DNA of 64,000 nucleotides from Boswellia sacra (taxonomy: Eukaryota; Streptophyta; Magnoliopsida; Sapindales; Burseraceae): assembly GCA_013180625.2 (NCBI GenBank), contig SNVD02004654.1:124001-188000 (forward strand). Reading direction: 5' to 3'. Below are positions 47,354 to 61,596 of this stretch, piece by piece (the first letter of the stretch is position 1; every line of letters begins with the position of its first letter). Made by a program: the position numbers and the translations under genes. The notes beneath the pieces were generated by a model that was given only the letters and a program-made list of their open reading frames with translations, was not told the origin of the DNA and ran no database searches.

Positions 47354-48641
47354 TCTTTTAGCTTTCTTCAATTAGAAAAGTTATGTTACATTTTGTTTAG
47401 AATTTTATAATTATAATTTTTTTCCTTTTTGGATTTTAAGAATCTAGACACTAATTTGGGAATTTAATTATAGTTTCGGTAACCATATTTTCCTCCACAT
47501 TAAATGGAAAAGGAGAAATTAGGGTAGTTTAAATTCTTTAGGTTAGTTTGATCCACAAAAATTAATGGTTTATATGATCGACGATTTGATAACATTAAAT
47601 ACAATTTGTTGACTTCTAATCTCAACCATTTAATTTTGTTAGATCAATGTGCATAATATTGTGTCAATAAATTATATCAAAAATTTATGTTAAGAGATCC
47701 CCTCCCTTCAAGTATTGTCTATTTGTTTTTGGTGAACTAAAAATTATATATTTTGTACTTTTTTTTATATATTATGAATATCAATCATATTATTGTTTCA
47801 TAATAATCTCGTTTAAATATTAATCAATCTTGTATCCTAAAGATAAATTTATTTTTGATCCCTCGGATTGAAATTCTCACTCCACAACTAAGAAGAAAAT
47901 GCTACATTGATTGTGTATTCTCTTTAAATACAAAGTAGTATTATTCTTATAAACTTTATAAACTCATGTATACAAATTAATGGGTTTATCACTTATTTAT
48001 TCAAACATTATTATTCTTCATTAAATAAACTGATTTTATATATCCACAACTCCAATTATCTCACAATATATCAGTTTATATAATAAGTTTGTAAGACTAA
48101 CATTATATTTAAATATAATATTAATTACATTAAGTAATAAATATGTTTATCTTATTCAATAGATAAATAAATAGACAACATGAAAAATATTTTACAATCA
48201 ACCTAACTTTTTAAGAAGCTTTTAGTCAAGTTAATGCAACAAAAGGAAAGGATATAATACCTTAAGGTTTTGAAAAACTAACACTTATTTACTTTTATAT
48301 TTTAATAAAAATGACATTAACACCATTAAAGAATGATAATTGACCTATATTAAATTTGAAAGTAAAAAATTCGGTTTGCAAAATATCTAGATCAAAGTGT
48401 TAGTTGACAAATATCCTTGTAAGTGTTTGTAAAACTTTCCCAATACCAATGTAATTTTGCTTTTATTTTAAGGCGGGCCTGTATGTTTTAAAGTCAAGCA
48501 ATGCTTGTTTCAAAGAAGGAATTTAAATTTCAAAGAGGATAGAACGTGTGGCTATTTTTGATTTGTTTAATTAAGATTTGTTCTACGTCGTAGAACCCAT
48601 CTCGTAGATAGTTGTGGAAATTTTTTCCAAAACCATTCAAC
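47354..48641. other. AT-rich DNA between the hAT and CACTA elements
   Basis: No coding frame or repeat with defined ends was seen. A block near 48510-48570 (GTGTGGCTATTTTTG) resembles one on the other side of the CACTA element. Confidence 0.5.
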
Positions 48642-48779
48642 TTACACTACAAAAGGGCTGGTCTTATACTGCGCCCATTGGCGGAGGTTTTTAAAACCCG
48701 AAGTCAATGGCCCACACGCAGAGCTTTTTACGACGGTTTTGAAACCGCCTTATAAGTGGCCAAAAAACCCAAATTAATT

Positions 48780-49345
48780 ATACCCTAACAGCGGGATTTT
48801 TGCATCCATTTCTTTCAATCTTCCTCTCATCTCTCTCGCGTTTTCTCCCTGCCTGAACCTTGTCTTCCCTGCTTTGACCCCATTTCCTCTATCGTGCTTT
48901 CTTCCCTGGTTTGGAGTTGCCTTTCTCTGCCAAGCTTCTTGCCTGTTGTGGAGTTGCGTTCTCTCCGCCAAGCCGAGCATCAAAAGTAGGAAAGCGAGTC
49001 GACCAGCCAACTCTAACTCGACCAACTCCTTTATTGAGAAAGGTGAGTGTTATAATGTCCCAGTGATGTTGCAGGGCGACTGTAAGTAATTTTGTTGGGT
49101 GATCAAATTGTTATTAAGAAATTTTATTATTTATTCGATTTTGATTTTTAGAGAAAAAAACTGATGTCAATGCCTTGGGTCTTCCACTCTCATGTTTTTT
49201 TTTCATCCTCAACTCCTCTTTTAGCCAGCCCGTGTCTCCACCAGCCTTTCTCAACTCCCTCATCCTTTCTCCAAGTCAATGCCGTGTCTCCACTAGTTTG
49301 CTGTTTTTTCATCTTTATCCTTTATTTCTCTTTCTTCTCTCTCCT
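48780..49345 (+). other. CT-rich leader-like blocks in the left arm of the CACTA element
   Basis: A CT-rich stretch (48800-49040) ends in a good donor, GAGAAAG|GTGAGTG, and a second CT- and serine-codon-rich block lies at 49164-49345. They look like untranslated exons, either of the transposase transcript or of a captured host gene. No product can be named. Confidence 0.35.
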
Positions 49346-52300
49346 TTTCTCATAGCTTTCATGGCCACCTTTCCAGCCATTCTTTCATCTCATGCTATTG
49401 AAGCATCTCTAGTCATTGTTGCGTCTCCAGTCGCTGCCACGTTCCGGTCTCTGTCTCATCCCCAACTCTAGTCGCTGCCACATTTTCGATCACTGTCGCA
49501 TGTCGTTGCCACATCTCTGGTCACTGTTGTGTCCCTATCTCCGATCAATTTTTCATGTGGGTTTTAATTTATTCTTGGATTGATAAATATGTGGGGATGT
49601 GGGATTTTATGTGGGTAGAGTTAGTTTGGTGGACGGGTTTCAGTTTCAATTTTTGTATTGGATTGATTTTGTTAAAAATTTGGGTTTCTATTACAAGAGC
49701 TATTTGTTAAAATTTGGTTATGGATGTTGATTTCGTAGGTTTGTACTATTTATTTTGTTGGTTTTCAATTTCAATTTTTGTATTGGATTGATTTTGTTAA
49801 AATTTGGGTATTTGTTGCAAGAGCTATTAGTTAAAATTTGGTTCTGGATGTTTTATATGTAATTTTTTTCTCCATCAATTTTTTTTTTTTTAATATTTGT
49901 TACTGGCAATGGTAGCCATGGATGCTAGAGATTGGAGATAATGGTGGCGATTCAATCTTTTGATAAAATTTAAAAGCCATTGTTAGTGCAATATAGGTTG
50001 GAATATATATGTATAAATGCTTCTGAGAAGTTTCATAAGATTCTGGGCAAAATGGCTTGTTATAGTCAAGGAAGTGAAAGAATTTACTTGTACTAGAGCC
50101 TGAAACTGCTCCTAGTAATCGTATATTTAAACAAATTTTAGCTTGTATATATAACCTACTACTAAAAAACTGATATAATAGAACAAAGTAAAACTACAAA
50201 ATACATGAAGGCATTGTTAGTTGTTTTTATAGTTATTATTGATCCTGTTAATGAATGGAATGGTTTTGACGAGTGTAGATTGCATTGCAAAGCTGATTTC
50301 ACTCTATTTTATTATTTTGTCCTATGTATAAAATGGATGCATGTCATTTGACTATATTTGAATATCATAGAACCTAAACCTTTTCAACCGGTAGTAACAA
50401 CCCACCCAAATTTATGGTCTTAAAGGTTAAATAAATGATTTTTTTTTGAAATACGAGGTGTAATTATGAAAACCACAATTTTGGACTTACTTGTATTTGA
50501 ATGGAACTAGAAATTCTGTTCATTGTCCATTATGGTTTTAATTTTGAATTCAACTTTCTCAAATCATCCTCTAATTTTGTTTCTCAGGGGATTTGTTTGT
50601 AATGAAAAGCTATTGTTAAGGAAACTAACAATGCTATAGCTTTTAAAGCTTTAGAAATATGATCTTGGGGAATTGATTATATAATGATCCATATATGATA
50701 ATTATGGATTAGTTAGTTATGTTTATTTTTAATGTTCCCCTGCACTTTTATCTTGTCCAAAGCTCTTGAAGGGATCAGATTTTGTGGAATAATTTGGCTG
50801 CTAGCATGGTTTCTCTTGATTTGATGTTTCTTGAAGACTAAGTTTGTATAGGGGCAATGAACTCTTTGTGGTTCTGGAATGCAGGATATGCTTATCAATG
50901 TATGCTTTTCTTGAAATTATTCTGTAACTTAGGTTCACAAAATAGAGATAAAATCAATAGTTGTGAAGATTTGATTCCCCAATTTACAGATGTCTATTTA
51001 GAGCTAAAAGCTTCCTTCATCACTCAGCCTCTCGAACGTTACGTTTCTTGATCATTGACAGCTACTTAGGCAGGTGTTATCACCTAGGCCTTTTAAGTGC
51101 ATGCAGATTCTCTTTATTGATCTATTTAGGTTTGCAAGAGTCTCATTGTCATTCCATCCATCACTACTTTCCTTGCTTATTGCCATTACCAAGTTTAGCT
51201 TTTCTTCTTACAAGCTCCTCAAAGCCCTTCGAGCTTTAGATTAGAAACCATTAATTACATAAGGATGATGAAATAGATATTATTACCTGATATGGGAGTT
51301 TTCACTTCTCTCAGCCAAAAACACAGAATTACCAAACTCCTCAGCCTGACAGACTTCCATATTAAAGGTTTTGTCAGTTTCAGTTGCTTATTAGTAAAGC
51401 AAGTTTCTTTTTTAATATATGTTCTTATGAGCATCATGTGTGCATGTGCATGTGCGTGTGTTTTCCCCAGTCATGTAAATAGTTTTATCTTTTGCACTGA
51501 AAAGTTCTTCTGCTGCATTGTTTAGATCATCAAAGTGATCTCATGCTGTGGTACTCTGTAATGGTGAAATGATTCTTGTTTGTAGATTTTACCTGCCTCT
51601 TCCCCACAGGCAAAGTCAGCTTCTTGTGGAACTTGTAATTTCTTATTACAATTTTACAACTGTTTTTGTATGCTGTGAAATATAAGCAGAACAAAGACAA
51701 TATATAATCTTATAAATCTCTTATTCTAATGCAATATGAAGTATTTAATGGATTTTCCTCTTTTGTTTTAGATTACCATTGCGATAATGATAATAACTGT
51801 GACAATAGTGATGATAAAAATACCAGTATTAAAATAAATGAAGCAAGAATTTTGCAAAAAATAGTTTTTTCTTTTTGTTTCGTTCCCTATTTGGCATGTT
51901 AGACTATGATAAATATTGTTGTTTCTTGAATCACAAGAATATAATAGCTTGTGTACCTTGCTTCCCACTTGCTTTGGTAAACTGTACAGTGAGTTTAAAA
52001 TTTTGTTCTATATTGTGCAGACGGAAGCAACCTTGATTGGTGGACTTTTTCACCTGTTGGAAACAATGTGAAGGAAGGACTTGAAATCACATGCATTTGA
52101 GGTGACTGTTTGCTACCTGAATATGTAATTTAGTCAATATGATTATTGCTGTATGATCAACTCCTAGTTTATATATCGAGTTTCAAGTTCAATAGATTAT
52201 TGAAAAAGACTATTATCAACAATAGATTCAAGGAATTTTCTTTTCAACAATAGATACTAAGCTTCTCAACTTATGCTTTGGTTTAAGCCTTCAATTAATT

Positions 52301-54230
52301 CTAAATTATGCTTTGATGTGCTAGAATATCTAGTACTGCCATTGTTGAAGCTACAAAAATTGTCTGAGAACCTATAGACAATAAATTTGCTGTCTTCATT
52401 AAAGCTACCATTGTTCTCAATTTCTTCATTGGTGTGCTTTGCTTCTTGGAGCTTCCCTATCCTTCTGGTAGGTTTCCATCTTATCTGCATTGTGTTATTT
52501 GGTTCGTTTGAATAGAGAAATTAATGATATATAACTGAAGTTGAATGAATAACTATTAGGTTCACATATATGAACCTTGTTATATGAATGGTGTCAGGTA
52601 AGAATGGCTCAAGTTGCTTCTATTTTGTGATAACTGAAGTTGAAAGTTGGATTTCGTTTTTATATTGTTTTATTAGCTGTGAAATTGTTGTGATAGAAGT
52701 TGTGTAATTCGATTTTGGATGTTAATGCTTTTACATATATTCACTAGTTGTATATCTTAGTTGTGAAATTTAGATATTTGTTCTGTTTGTTGTGAGAATT
52801 TGGTTTTTAATCTTGGGTTTCTGATCTTTAATTTGTTTTAACTTTATGTTTTTGAATGGCTTTGTGACTACAATGTGGAGGAGCATCAGGTGGTGTCTTT
52901 GTGAAGTCAGAATGCAAATGAATTCATATGGTGGTGGTGTTGTCAGCTTTGAATTGCAGTTGTCTAGAAAAAATAGTTGTGTTGATTTAAAATCTTTTCT
53001 TTTTCAGAATTCCTTTTGGTTTAGGGTAGCCTTGTTATGTTTTCTTGCTGCATATACTCTCGACATCATACTCTGCATATACTCTAAAAGCCATGAACAA
53101 CAATCATCAGAATATACATATTAGCTTACCTCCTTCAGTGAAAGTTTGCTTGTCATATTTTTTGTCAAAAGTAGGTAATGATAGTATGAACTTATGTTGC
53201 ACAAAGAAATAGATCTCATGATACATTTAATAATAAATTATGTAAATCTATCCAAAAGAGATGCATTGGTTCCTGGTAGTCAAACAAGAAAAACTGCATA
53301 TTCTGATTTCATAGAGTATAGGCCTTGGTTTTCCTGATACATTTACAGTGAGGGATGAATCTACCACTGTTACTTAATGCATAAAACTATATTGCATTGG
53401 CTTGTGATCTCTAACACCTGTGGCTGCTACAGCACTTATGACTGTTTAGTCTTTGTGCGCCTCCTGCATCACTTGTGTCTGCAACTCTACTTCTTTTTGC
53501 TTGTTTTAAGAATTTATATACTATGTTAAGATTGTTATTTATTTTAATTACATTCTGGTTACTTTTCTAATTGTACATATATGTAAATGTCCTATCATAT
53601 TTATATTTTGGTTTCCTATTGAAGTTTTTTTGCCTTTTCTAATGGGCTTTCTCGCCCTAATTCCTCTGCTTTTCTCCCCTTTCTATCTGGTTTTTTCCTC
53701 CTGAATTCTCTAACTGTGGATCCTACTTGTTCAACATCATTATGTTTGCCTTCATTGATTGAATATATTGATAACTTACCTACTCTGTATGAATTGTAGA
53801 AGATGTTGAAATGACGCTGTTTTGTTGGTTTGTGGCACTTGAGTTTTGACCCTTCATCAAGGGCAGATAGCTAAAGATGAAGATACTACTAGCATAAAAT
53901 CTGACCACTTCAGAATTATTTGACTAATATCTGATGATGTATTAGTAATGTTGAAAATCAAACAAATAATGAAATATGAGTTCTATGCAGCATCATTTAG
54001 TAATATGAAATATGTGATATTTAGATTTTAAGATTTTGTAGTTTATTCTGCAGTTGTTGCAAGTATATGCATAAAAAAAAATGTCTGTTGGTTTTAGCCA
54101 GTGTTCACTGCATTTATATACTTCAACTGTTATGAATTGAAGAAGCTGCTTTGCTTATTCTTTAGTCCTTAATAATTTTTTGGATGCCAGAACATGTACC
54201 ATTTTATTGTTTGTGTTTGTGTTTTGATCC
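49346..54230. other. CACTA left arm, no gene assigned
   Basis: This is intron-like T-rich DNA. A local duplication of about 125 bp has TTTCAATTTTTGTATTGG at 49644 and 49769. Short open frames such as 50857-51051 and 52846-53124 have no recognisable domains. It could be one long leader intron or filler. Confidence 0.4.
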
Positions 54231-54233
54231 AAA

Positions 54234-55140
54234 ATCAGCCCACTTATCCAAAATTGTCATTTAGTATACCAGCCCACTTTACCATGAACAAAACCGATCC
54301 AACCCACTTAACCAAAAACAAAATTAAACAAATCAGCCCACTTAACCATAACAAAGCCACCCACTTAACTAGAAACAAAAATAACCATACCAACCCACTT
54401 TACCATGAACGAAACAATCAAACTCACTTAGTAAAAAACTAAATTGACCATACCAGCCGATTTTATCATGAACAAAACCAATCCAACTCAGTTAATCATG
54501 AAGAAAACAAAACTAGCCCACTTAACCAAAAAAAAATTTAACCATACCAGCCCCACTTTACCAGGAAGAAAACAAAGCTCACTTAGCAAAGTAGCCTACC
54601 CACCAAAAAAATTGAACCATACGCTAAAACTGCTCCAGCCCATTGAACCAAAATTAAAACCAAGCAGCCCACTAGGACTACTTACAAGAAAATTAAGGAT
54701 ATAATTAAATTTCAAAATCCTTTTTCAGAATTTAACTTACTGAGTATTGTCTCTTTGATTTAACTTTAATAGTTAATAATCCTTACATTAAAGTAAATGT
54801 CAACCAACCCAACTAGCCCACACTCAGCCCAAAGAAGACAAAGCAGCCCACTTAAACAAACCCAACATCAGCTCACTAAACCCTAAAAAAAAAAAAAACC
54901 AAGCGACTACACCTACATTAACTAAACTAGCCCACACCAAGCAAAGGGGGAAAAAAAAAGAACTAGCCCATTAAACAAAGAAGTACCAAACCAGCCCACA
55001 CTAAGAAAAGAAATTAAAGCAAACCAGCCCACTAATGCCCAAAAAAAAAATAGAGAACTAGCCCACTAAACAAAGAAGTACCAAACCAGCTCACTCTAGC
55101 CCACTTAACCCTAAGAACAAAAAAAATGAACCAATCCACT
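54234..55140 (+). repeat. AC-rich, nearly G-free degenerate array
   Basis: About a dozen GCCCACTTAACCA-like words recur every 24-35 bases (mean about 31) from 54238 to 54690, often as a double unit with ACCATACCAGCCCACTTTACC. A looser continuation lies at 54800-55140 around an AT-rich gap. The plus strand is almost only A, C and T. Open frames across it (54194-54442, 54444-54704) result from this composition. It ends about 770 bp before the TNP2 start. Confidence 0.7.
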
Positions 55141-55909
55141 AAATGAAGATATAAACGAACCTGACGAATTCTAAACTAATGGATTTTTTCTTATTTGAAA
55201 TTAATCTGTTTCCTTGTATATGAATTCTAAACCACTAGAGCCAAAAGAAGAAGGTTTACATCAGTTGTTTTGTTAAGATGTACGGAAACTGCTTCTATGC
55301 TTTGTTATAAATATGATGTTTTCATGTGTTTTTTGAAAAGTTTATTAACATGACTTATAGTTGTTATATTCAATTGTTATTTACGCACACAAGCTTAGAC
55401 CCCGTTCAAGAATTATTATTCGACATATATCTTTTTTTCATTTTCATCGATAGATGACAATAAAGAGTGTATGTCTAGTAATGATTCTTGAATTGTCCGA
55501 ACTTAGACAGTTCAAGAATGCATAAGTTTTTATTATAAATTTGTACGTAATGTTTTGTTCCATCTTAATGAAAAATTTGGTTACATTTTCCTCATGTTCT
55601 CTAAGTACATAATAGATGATTGTTTGTTTTGTGTTAATTTTCGAATTTCAAAATGACACATACATTCAATCAATTATATATGTGTGTACTTGGAGAACTA
55701 TGGGGAGATGCTGCCGAATTTTACATTAAGATGGAGCAACACATAGCTACTAATTTATAGTCCAAACTTATTCATTCTTGAATGGGATAGGACCACCAAC
55801 CTTTTAGATAAATGTTTACAATTAGGTTTTCATATTACATTGACTCAGTTGTGCATGAATAAATTTACATTGATATGAATTGTATTTATTACTTTCAAGG
55901 GAAATTTTC

Positions 55910-58900
55910 ATGGATAAGAGTTGGATTGACTTATCGAATCGATGCCGTCGAGCATTTTTCACTGGGTGGAGGGATTTCTAAACTTTGCCTTTGGTAATTT
56001 GGTGAATGACACTAGAATATTATGTCCATGTAAGAAATGTCACAATCGATGTCTTATGGATAGATATACAGCAAGGGAGCATTTAATATGTAATGGGTTT
56101 TTGAGAATGTACAAAAGGTGGACCTTACATGGTGAACAATATACACCTATAGAGTCTGACCAACCTAACGAACAATTTATGGTTGGTGATGAATCTACAG
56201 GGGGTGATGATATGGTTGGAATGATACATGAGGTCATGGGGATTCTGAATAATACCTTCGGTGAAGGCAGTAGTTGTCCATTAGATAGTGAAACCAAAAC
56301 ATATTTAAAGCTACTTGAGCAGGCAGAGTGTCCTTCATATCCGGGTTGTGAAAATTTTACCTCCCTTTCATTTACTGTTTAACTTTTGCAACTTAAGATG
56401 TTGCACGGATGGACTGACAAATTAGTGACAAAGTTACTAGAACTTTTGAAGAAGGCCTTTCCTTACCAAATCAAAATTCTTTCTTTATATTATGAAGCAC
56501 AAAAGATAACTACTGACTTAGGGTTTACGTACAAGACGTGGGATGCTTGTCCTAACAATTGTGTGTTGTTCAGAGGCGAGTTTGCAAATTTGGATAGATG
56601 TTGCATATGCCAAATGTCTCGCTATAAAAACTTGGATGAGTTGAATGATGCATCAAGTTCGCATGGGAAGATAGCTGCAAAGCAAGTTAGATACTTTCCA
56701 TTAAGTTCTAGATTAAAAAGATTATTCATGTCCTCAAAAACTGCTTCTCTTATGCGATGGCATGTAGAAGATCGCATTAAAGACAATGTTCTTAGGCATC
56801 CAGCTGATAGTCTTTGTTGGAGAACTTTTGATGAAAGAAATCCAGATTTTACTGCTGATTGTCGTAATGTCAGACTTGGCTTGGCAGCTGATGGATTTAA
56901 TCCTTTTAGGACTATGTCTATAGCACATAGTACATGGCCTATCGTGTTAATACCGTAAAACTGACTTCCTTGGTTATGTATGAAAGAAAGTTCTTTCATA
57001 TTGTCTGTACTCATTGATGGCCCTAAAGGTCCTGGGAACAAAATTGATGTCTATATGCAACCATTGATTGAGGAATTGAAAGAATTATGGAGTGAAGGTG
57101 TACTAACCTATGATGCATCGTGTCAACAAATGTTCAAGCTACATGCAGCATTGTTGTGGACCATCAATGATTTTCTGGCATATACGAATCTATCGGGCTG
57201 GAGTACAAAAGGGGAGAAAGCATGTCCTTGTTGTTTAGGAAATACGGTTTCCAAATGGTTATCTCATAGTAGGAAATTTTGTTATATGGGTCATCGGTCA
57301 TATTTACCTACTACTCATAGATTTCAAAAGGATAGGATTTCCTTCAATGGCAAAGTCGATATGGGACCTGCTCCATCTCAGTTATTTGGTTTTGATATAA
57401 AACAACAAGTATAAGATACACTAACTGAATATAAGATAGAAGATCTTCAACAGAGAATGAATAATCCCCAAAATCAGCCAAACATCTGGAAGAAGAAAAG
57501 TATTTTCTTTGAACTACCATATTGGGAGCATAACTTGATTAGACATAATCTTGATGTCATGCATATTGAGAAGAATGTCTGTGACAATATACTATAGACA
57601 TTGTTGGGGGATCCTAGGAAATCAAAAGATAATTTGAAGGCTTGCTACGATTTGAAGGATATGAAAATTAGAAAAGCCTTGCATCCTCAAGAACGGGGGG
57701 CTAACAAATTATATTTACCTCTTGCATGCTTCTCAATGACCAAAGAAAATAAAGACGTCTTTCTTAGGGTGTTGAAAAAGTAAAGTTGCCAGATGGCTAT
57801 GTATCAAATATCTCTCGTCGTGTTCACATGAAAGAGCAAAGCATTGCAGGTTTGAAAAGTCATGACAATCATATACTGCTACAACAACAGCTTCCTCTTG
57901 CTGCTCGAAGAGCATTACCGAAAAATGTTGTTGCCACTTTGATTGAGTTGGCAAACTTTTTTAAGCAATTGTGCTCAAAAGTGATCACTGAAGAAGATTT
58001 AAATAATATTCAAGATAGAGTGGTGCTTACATTGTGTCATTTTGAGAAAATCTTCCCACCCTTATTCTTTGATATTATGGAGCATTTGCCTGTTTGTCTT
58101 GCACAGGAGGCATCATTAGTGGGACCAGTTCAATTTAGATGGATGTATCCAATTGAGAGGTACTACGAATTACCGTGTTAATGTCTTTTAAATTTCATAA
58201 ATTCTATATGAATTGATTGGTATTTATAAATTTCATAGGTTCTCTAGGTATTTGCTAACTTTGAAGAGATATGTGCGTAATCGTGCATATCCTGAGGCTT
58301 CTATTGCTAAAGGATACCTAATGGATGAGTGCACGAACTTTTATTCAAGATATCTCGATGAAGTGGAAACTAAACTCAATCGAGGACCTCAGAATAAGGA
58401 TGGTACCTTTGATGAAGGATAGAATATCGAACTTGATCATATCTCTTGGGAGCACATAGATATTTGCTAGTCAATACAACTTCTATTGATCCATTTTGAG
58501 AGTCAGATATGCATAATTTTCCTTCGTTACCTCAGTTCTTTTTACCTTTATATCTTTTTTATATCTTCCAATGTCTTCTTACACAGAAAGTATCTCAATG
58601 AAATTCATAATGAAATGCCTCGTTCTTCTATTCATAAAATTCAAAAAGAGCATAACAGAAAATTCCACGAATGGTTTCGAGATCATGTAAGTGCTAGAAA
58701 TTTAGTTAATATTTTGTTGCTATAGGGATTTTTGTTCCTCACTATATGTATTTTCATAGGTTCACTCCTTACAAGAGACCTCAAATGTATCATTGTATGA
58801 GGAAATCATCCATTTAGCTAATGGCCCTATATGGAGGGCACGTAGCTATAAATCTTATGTTGTTAACGACTTCAAATTTCGTACCAAGGATGCAGATGAA

Positions 58901-59463
58901 CACAAAACCACGCAATAATCTGGTGTTATTTTGAAGGCCGATACCATGAGTTATGCTAGTGCACGAGATCAAAACCCTCTTTCCGACAGCGTAACATTTC
59001 TTGGAGTGTTAACAGATATAATTCAAATTCGATATGTCAATGACATGACTTTCATCTTGTTCAAGTGTAATTGGGTTGCTAATCGGACTGGAAAGAAGTG
59101 TGATGAGTTCGACTTCACAATGATTAATTTTAATCATCTGTTATACAAAGATAACGGTATTGATGATGAACCTTTCATTTTGGCAGAGCAAGCGGAGCAA
59201 GTTTTCTATATTCAAGATCCTGTAGATGAAGATTGACATGTTGTTCTTAAAATGTCAACAAGAGATACCTTTGATCTCAATTCCAAAAATTCATCTATTG
59301 GGAACATGGTGCCAGAAGTTGAGCTATATACACAACAAGAACTAGATGAAAGAGGTTATTTTCGTGAGGAAGATGTTCAATGGGTTAGACAAGGAGTTGA
59401 GGGAACAACAGTGACCATCAATCGTGAAGATAATGATGATCAGATGGATGATGTTGATTGATA
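55910..59463 (+). pseudogene. CACTA TNP2-type transposase, multiply broken
   Basis: The start is ATG 55910 (MDKSWIDLSNR). Domains in order: transposase-associated zinc region (CPCKKCHNRCL, HLICNGF), Transposase_21 catalytic part (WTDKLVTKLLELLK through LRHPADSLCW, IDGPKGPGNKID, GWSTKGEKACPCC, HNLDVMHIEKNVCD), DUF4218 (LPKNVVATLIELANFFKQLC, MEHLPVCLAQEA) and DUF4216 (ADTMSYASARDQNP, NWVANRTGKKCDEFDF). Intron 58160-58238 is clear and one or two more lie in 58420-58755. Lesions: frameshift at 55930-55975, stops at 56380, 56956, 56962, 57412, 57595, 58916 and 59234, and a shift in the A-run at 57775. Stop 59234-59236 fits a Trp codon change, and the frame continues to 59463. The enzyme would cut at the CACTA ends. 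Confidence 0.88.
58160..58238 (+). other. Intron of the TNP2-type gene
   Basis: The 79-bp sequence GTACTACG...TTCATAG splits an Arg codon cleanly. Removing it restores a continuous DUF4218 frame between MYPIER and the RYLLTLKRYVRNRAYPEA segment. Confidence 0.7.
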
Positions 59464-59721
59464 GTACCTTTACTTAGTTGTTATTATTGATTATGTGATT
59501 CTTTATCTTGCTTGTATTTTGGGAACATTCTTGTTTTCTCCATTTATGTGATTTCCTCCTGTCTACATGTAACTATTATTTTTTAGAATGAAATATGTAG
59601 TTTGTTCAATTGAATTGGATGTTCATTTTAATTTTTTATTATATGCATACGTTAATTATCATGGAACTTAAGGAAAAATATTAACATTTTATGGATGTGA
59701 ATGTTTTCTGAAAAGGTAACC

Positions 59722-61440
59722 ATGCCGCCGAAAAGACCGAGAGACACCTTTATGGAGAGTATAATACAACAGGAAGCAGAATCTTGACGACAGTCAGCAA
59801 TGTCTTCCCACACTGAAACGAATGATGGAGGTATGTACATTTTTATTTTTATGTTTTTTTTTAATTTAAAAGTGTTTAAACATTTGTTGTTGTGTTTTTA
59901 TAGATATGGGTGGTACATCAAATGTTGTCAAAGGACATGGAGCAGCTCGTACTGTTCATGAGTGGGGTACAGGCCAGAGGTTGCATATTCAGTTTAACTC
60001 TCAATGGCAACCAACAAACACAAACAAAGACAAATTAACCACCCAACTTGGAATCATAGCAAAAAATGGCAACATGGCTCCATTGACTTGTCCTTGGTGG
60101 CAAAATATGCCATCACATCTTTTGGATGCTATCTGGAAAGAAGTGAAGGTAATTTATTTTTAATAAATTCATAGGTTACATGTATATGTATTTGTACCTC
60201 CATTAATCTATTGTAACAACATTTTGCAGGATAATACAGATGTTCTTGATGAGTATAGACCCCATTGTTTACAACATATTGAGAACCTTTGGCGGGATTG
60301 GAAATTTCGTGTAAAGAGGGAGTGCTACAAAAAATACGATACAGATGAGGAACGGTTGCAATTTACTCCTCCTAGAGTTCAGCCAGATCAGTGGCCTATT
60401 CTTGTAGCTTATTGGGGAACAGAATAGGCTAAAGTATGTGCCTGACATAATTAAAAGAGTGTAGACTTCATATTTTTTGTATTTATATTGTAAGTCATAT
60501 AATATAATTATTGTTAACATTGTTTATATTATAGGAAGCTGCAGAGAAGAATAAGGTAAATTGAGCACACCAAGTTGCACTTCATCGAACAGGCCGCACG
60601 TCATTTGCCCAGAAACGAGAAGAGGTAAGTTACATTTGTTTGGTTATACGCTCTTTACTTGTTGGTTATTAAGATCTACTTATATCTGTTTAGTAGTTGT
60701 GTTATTCTAGTTCCGTTATTTTTTTGTTTAGATGATAAGAAATGGAGAGCAAACTGATCGTATTAGTGTCTTCGTCAAGACAAGAACAAAAAGTAATGGG
60801 GAAGTAGGTGATGATGAAAGTGCAAAAATAATTGTAAGTTCTTTAATCTTTTGAACTTATTTATTCATCCACTATCAGTAAATTAATTTTTGCTTAATAC
60901 ATTATCTTTATTAAGTTGTTATTTCTTTTCATTATGTTGTAGAGTCAATTTAATGAAGGTTTGTCTCAGTTTCCACAAGACCAGCAAACTCAACAAGTGA
61001 GAGAAGAAGTATTTGGCAATGTAATGGGACTTGATCATCGTGGTTATGCTCGGACATATGGTTTTGGTCCATCGCCGACTGACGTTCAAGGCAGCAGCTC
61101 ATCCGATATTCACTTGAAGGAAGAGTTGGGTACTTTGCAGCAAGAACACAACAAAAGGAAGCACACAAAAACTTGAATGAAGCCCATAACAACTTGAAGC
61201 AAGGTCACAACAACATGAAAATGATGTATGATGAAGTCGTTTCCTTCCTGCAGGAGAGGTTTCTAGAATTTGCAGAGCGGTGAGTTACGAGACCGGTATT
61301 TACTTATTTTTAAAGTTTAAAATGTAGTTTCAGTTGACTCATATTTTTAACTTATGTTTCATGTTTTTTTTATAAATAGGTTCCAGATCTTCAAGTGGAC
61401 ATCATAGTCGTTTCCAATATGACAGTCATGGAACAAACAA
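59722..61440 (+). pseudogene. CACTA second gene, Transposase_24-type (TNPA position)
   Basis: Exons are 59722-59830, 59904-60148, 60230-60433, 60535-60624, 60732-60833 and 60943-61278, then a further piece after about 61380. All joins keep phase. It starts MPPKRPRDTF, then RTVHEWGTGQRLHIQFN, LDAIWKEVK, ENLWRDWKFRVKRECY and the WPILVAYWGTE block typical of plant Ptta/En/Spm proteins. The last part is a heptad-like NNLKQGHNNMKMMYDEVV coiled coil. TGA after QQEAES, TAG at the WGTE* position, TGA after KNKVN and a one-base shift near 61152 break it. By analogy with En/Spm it would bind the subterminal motifs. Confidence 0.8.
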
Positions 61441-61596
61441 CCTCACAAATCGTGATTCAAACCACGAGAATGAATAGGTATATAAATGAAATTAAATAAT
61501 TTGTTTTAAAATACATAATGTTACTTAATGATTATAATCTTGGTTACAAATTTATTCTTATAGGTTGTTTGCCAAGTTTTACGGCTTACTTATCAG

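Noticed and set aside
54194..54704. Two long plus-strand open frames rich in Asn, Lys, Thr and His
   Set aside because: They are forced by the G-free AC-rich repeat, which removes TAG and TGA codons; there is no recognisable protein.
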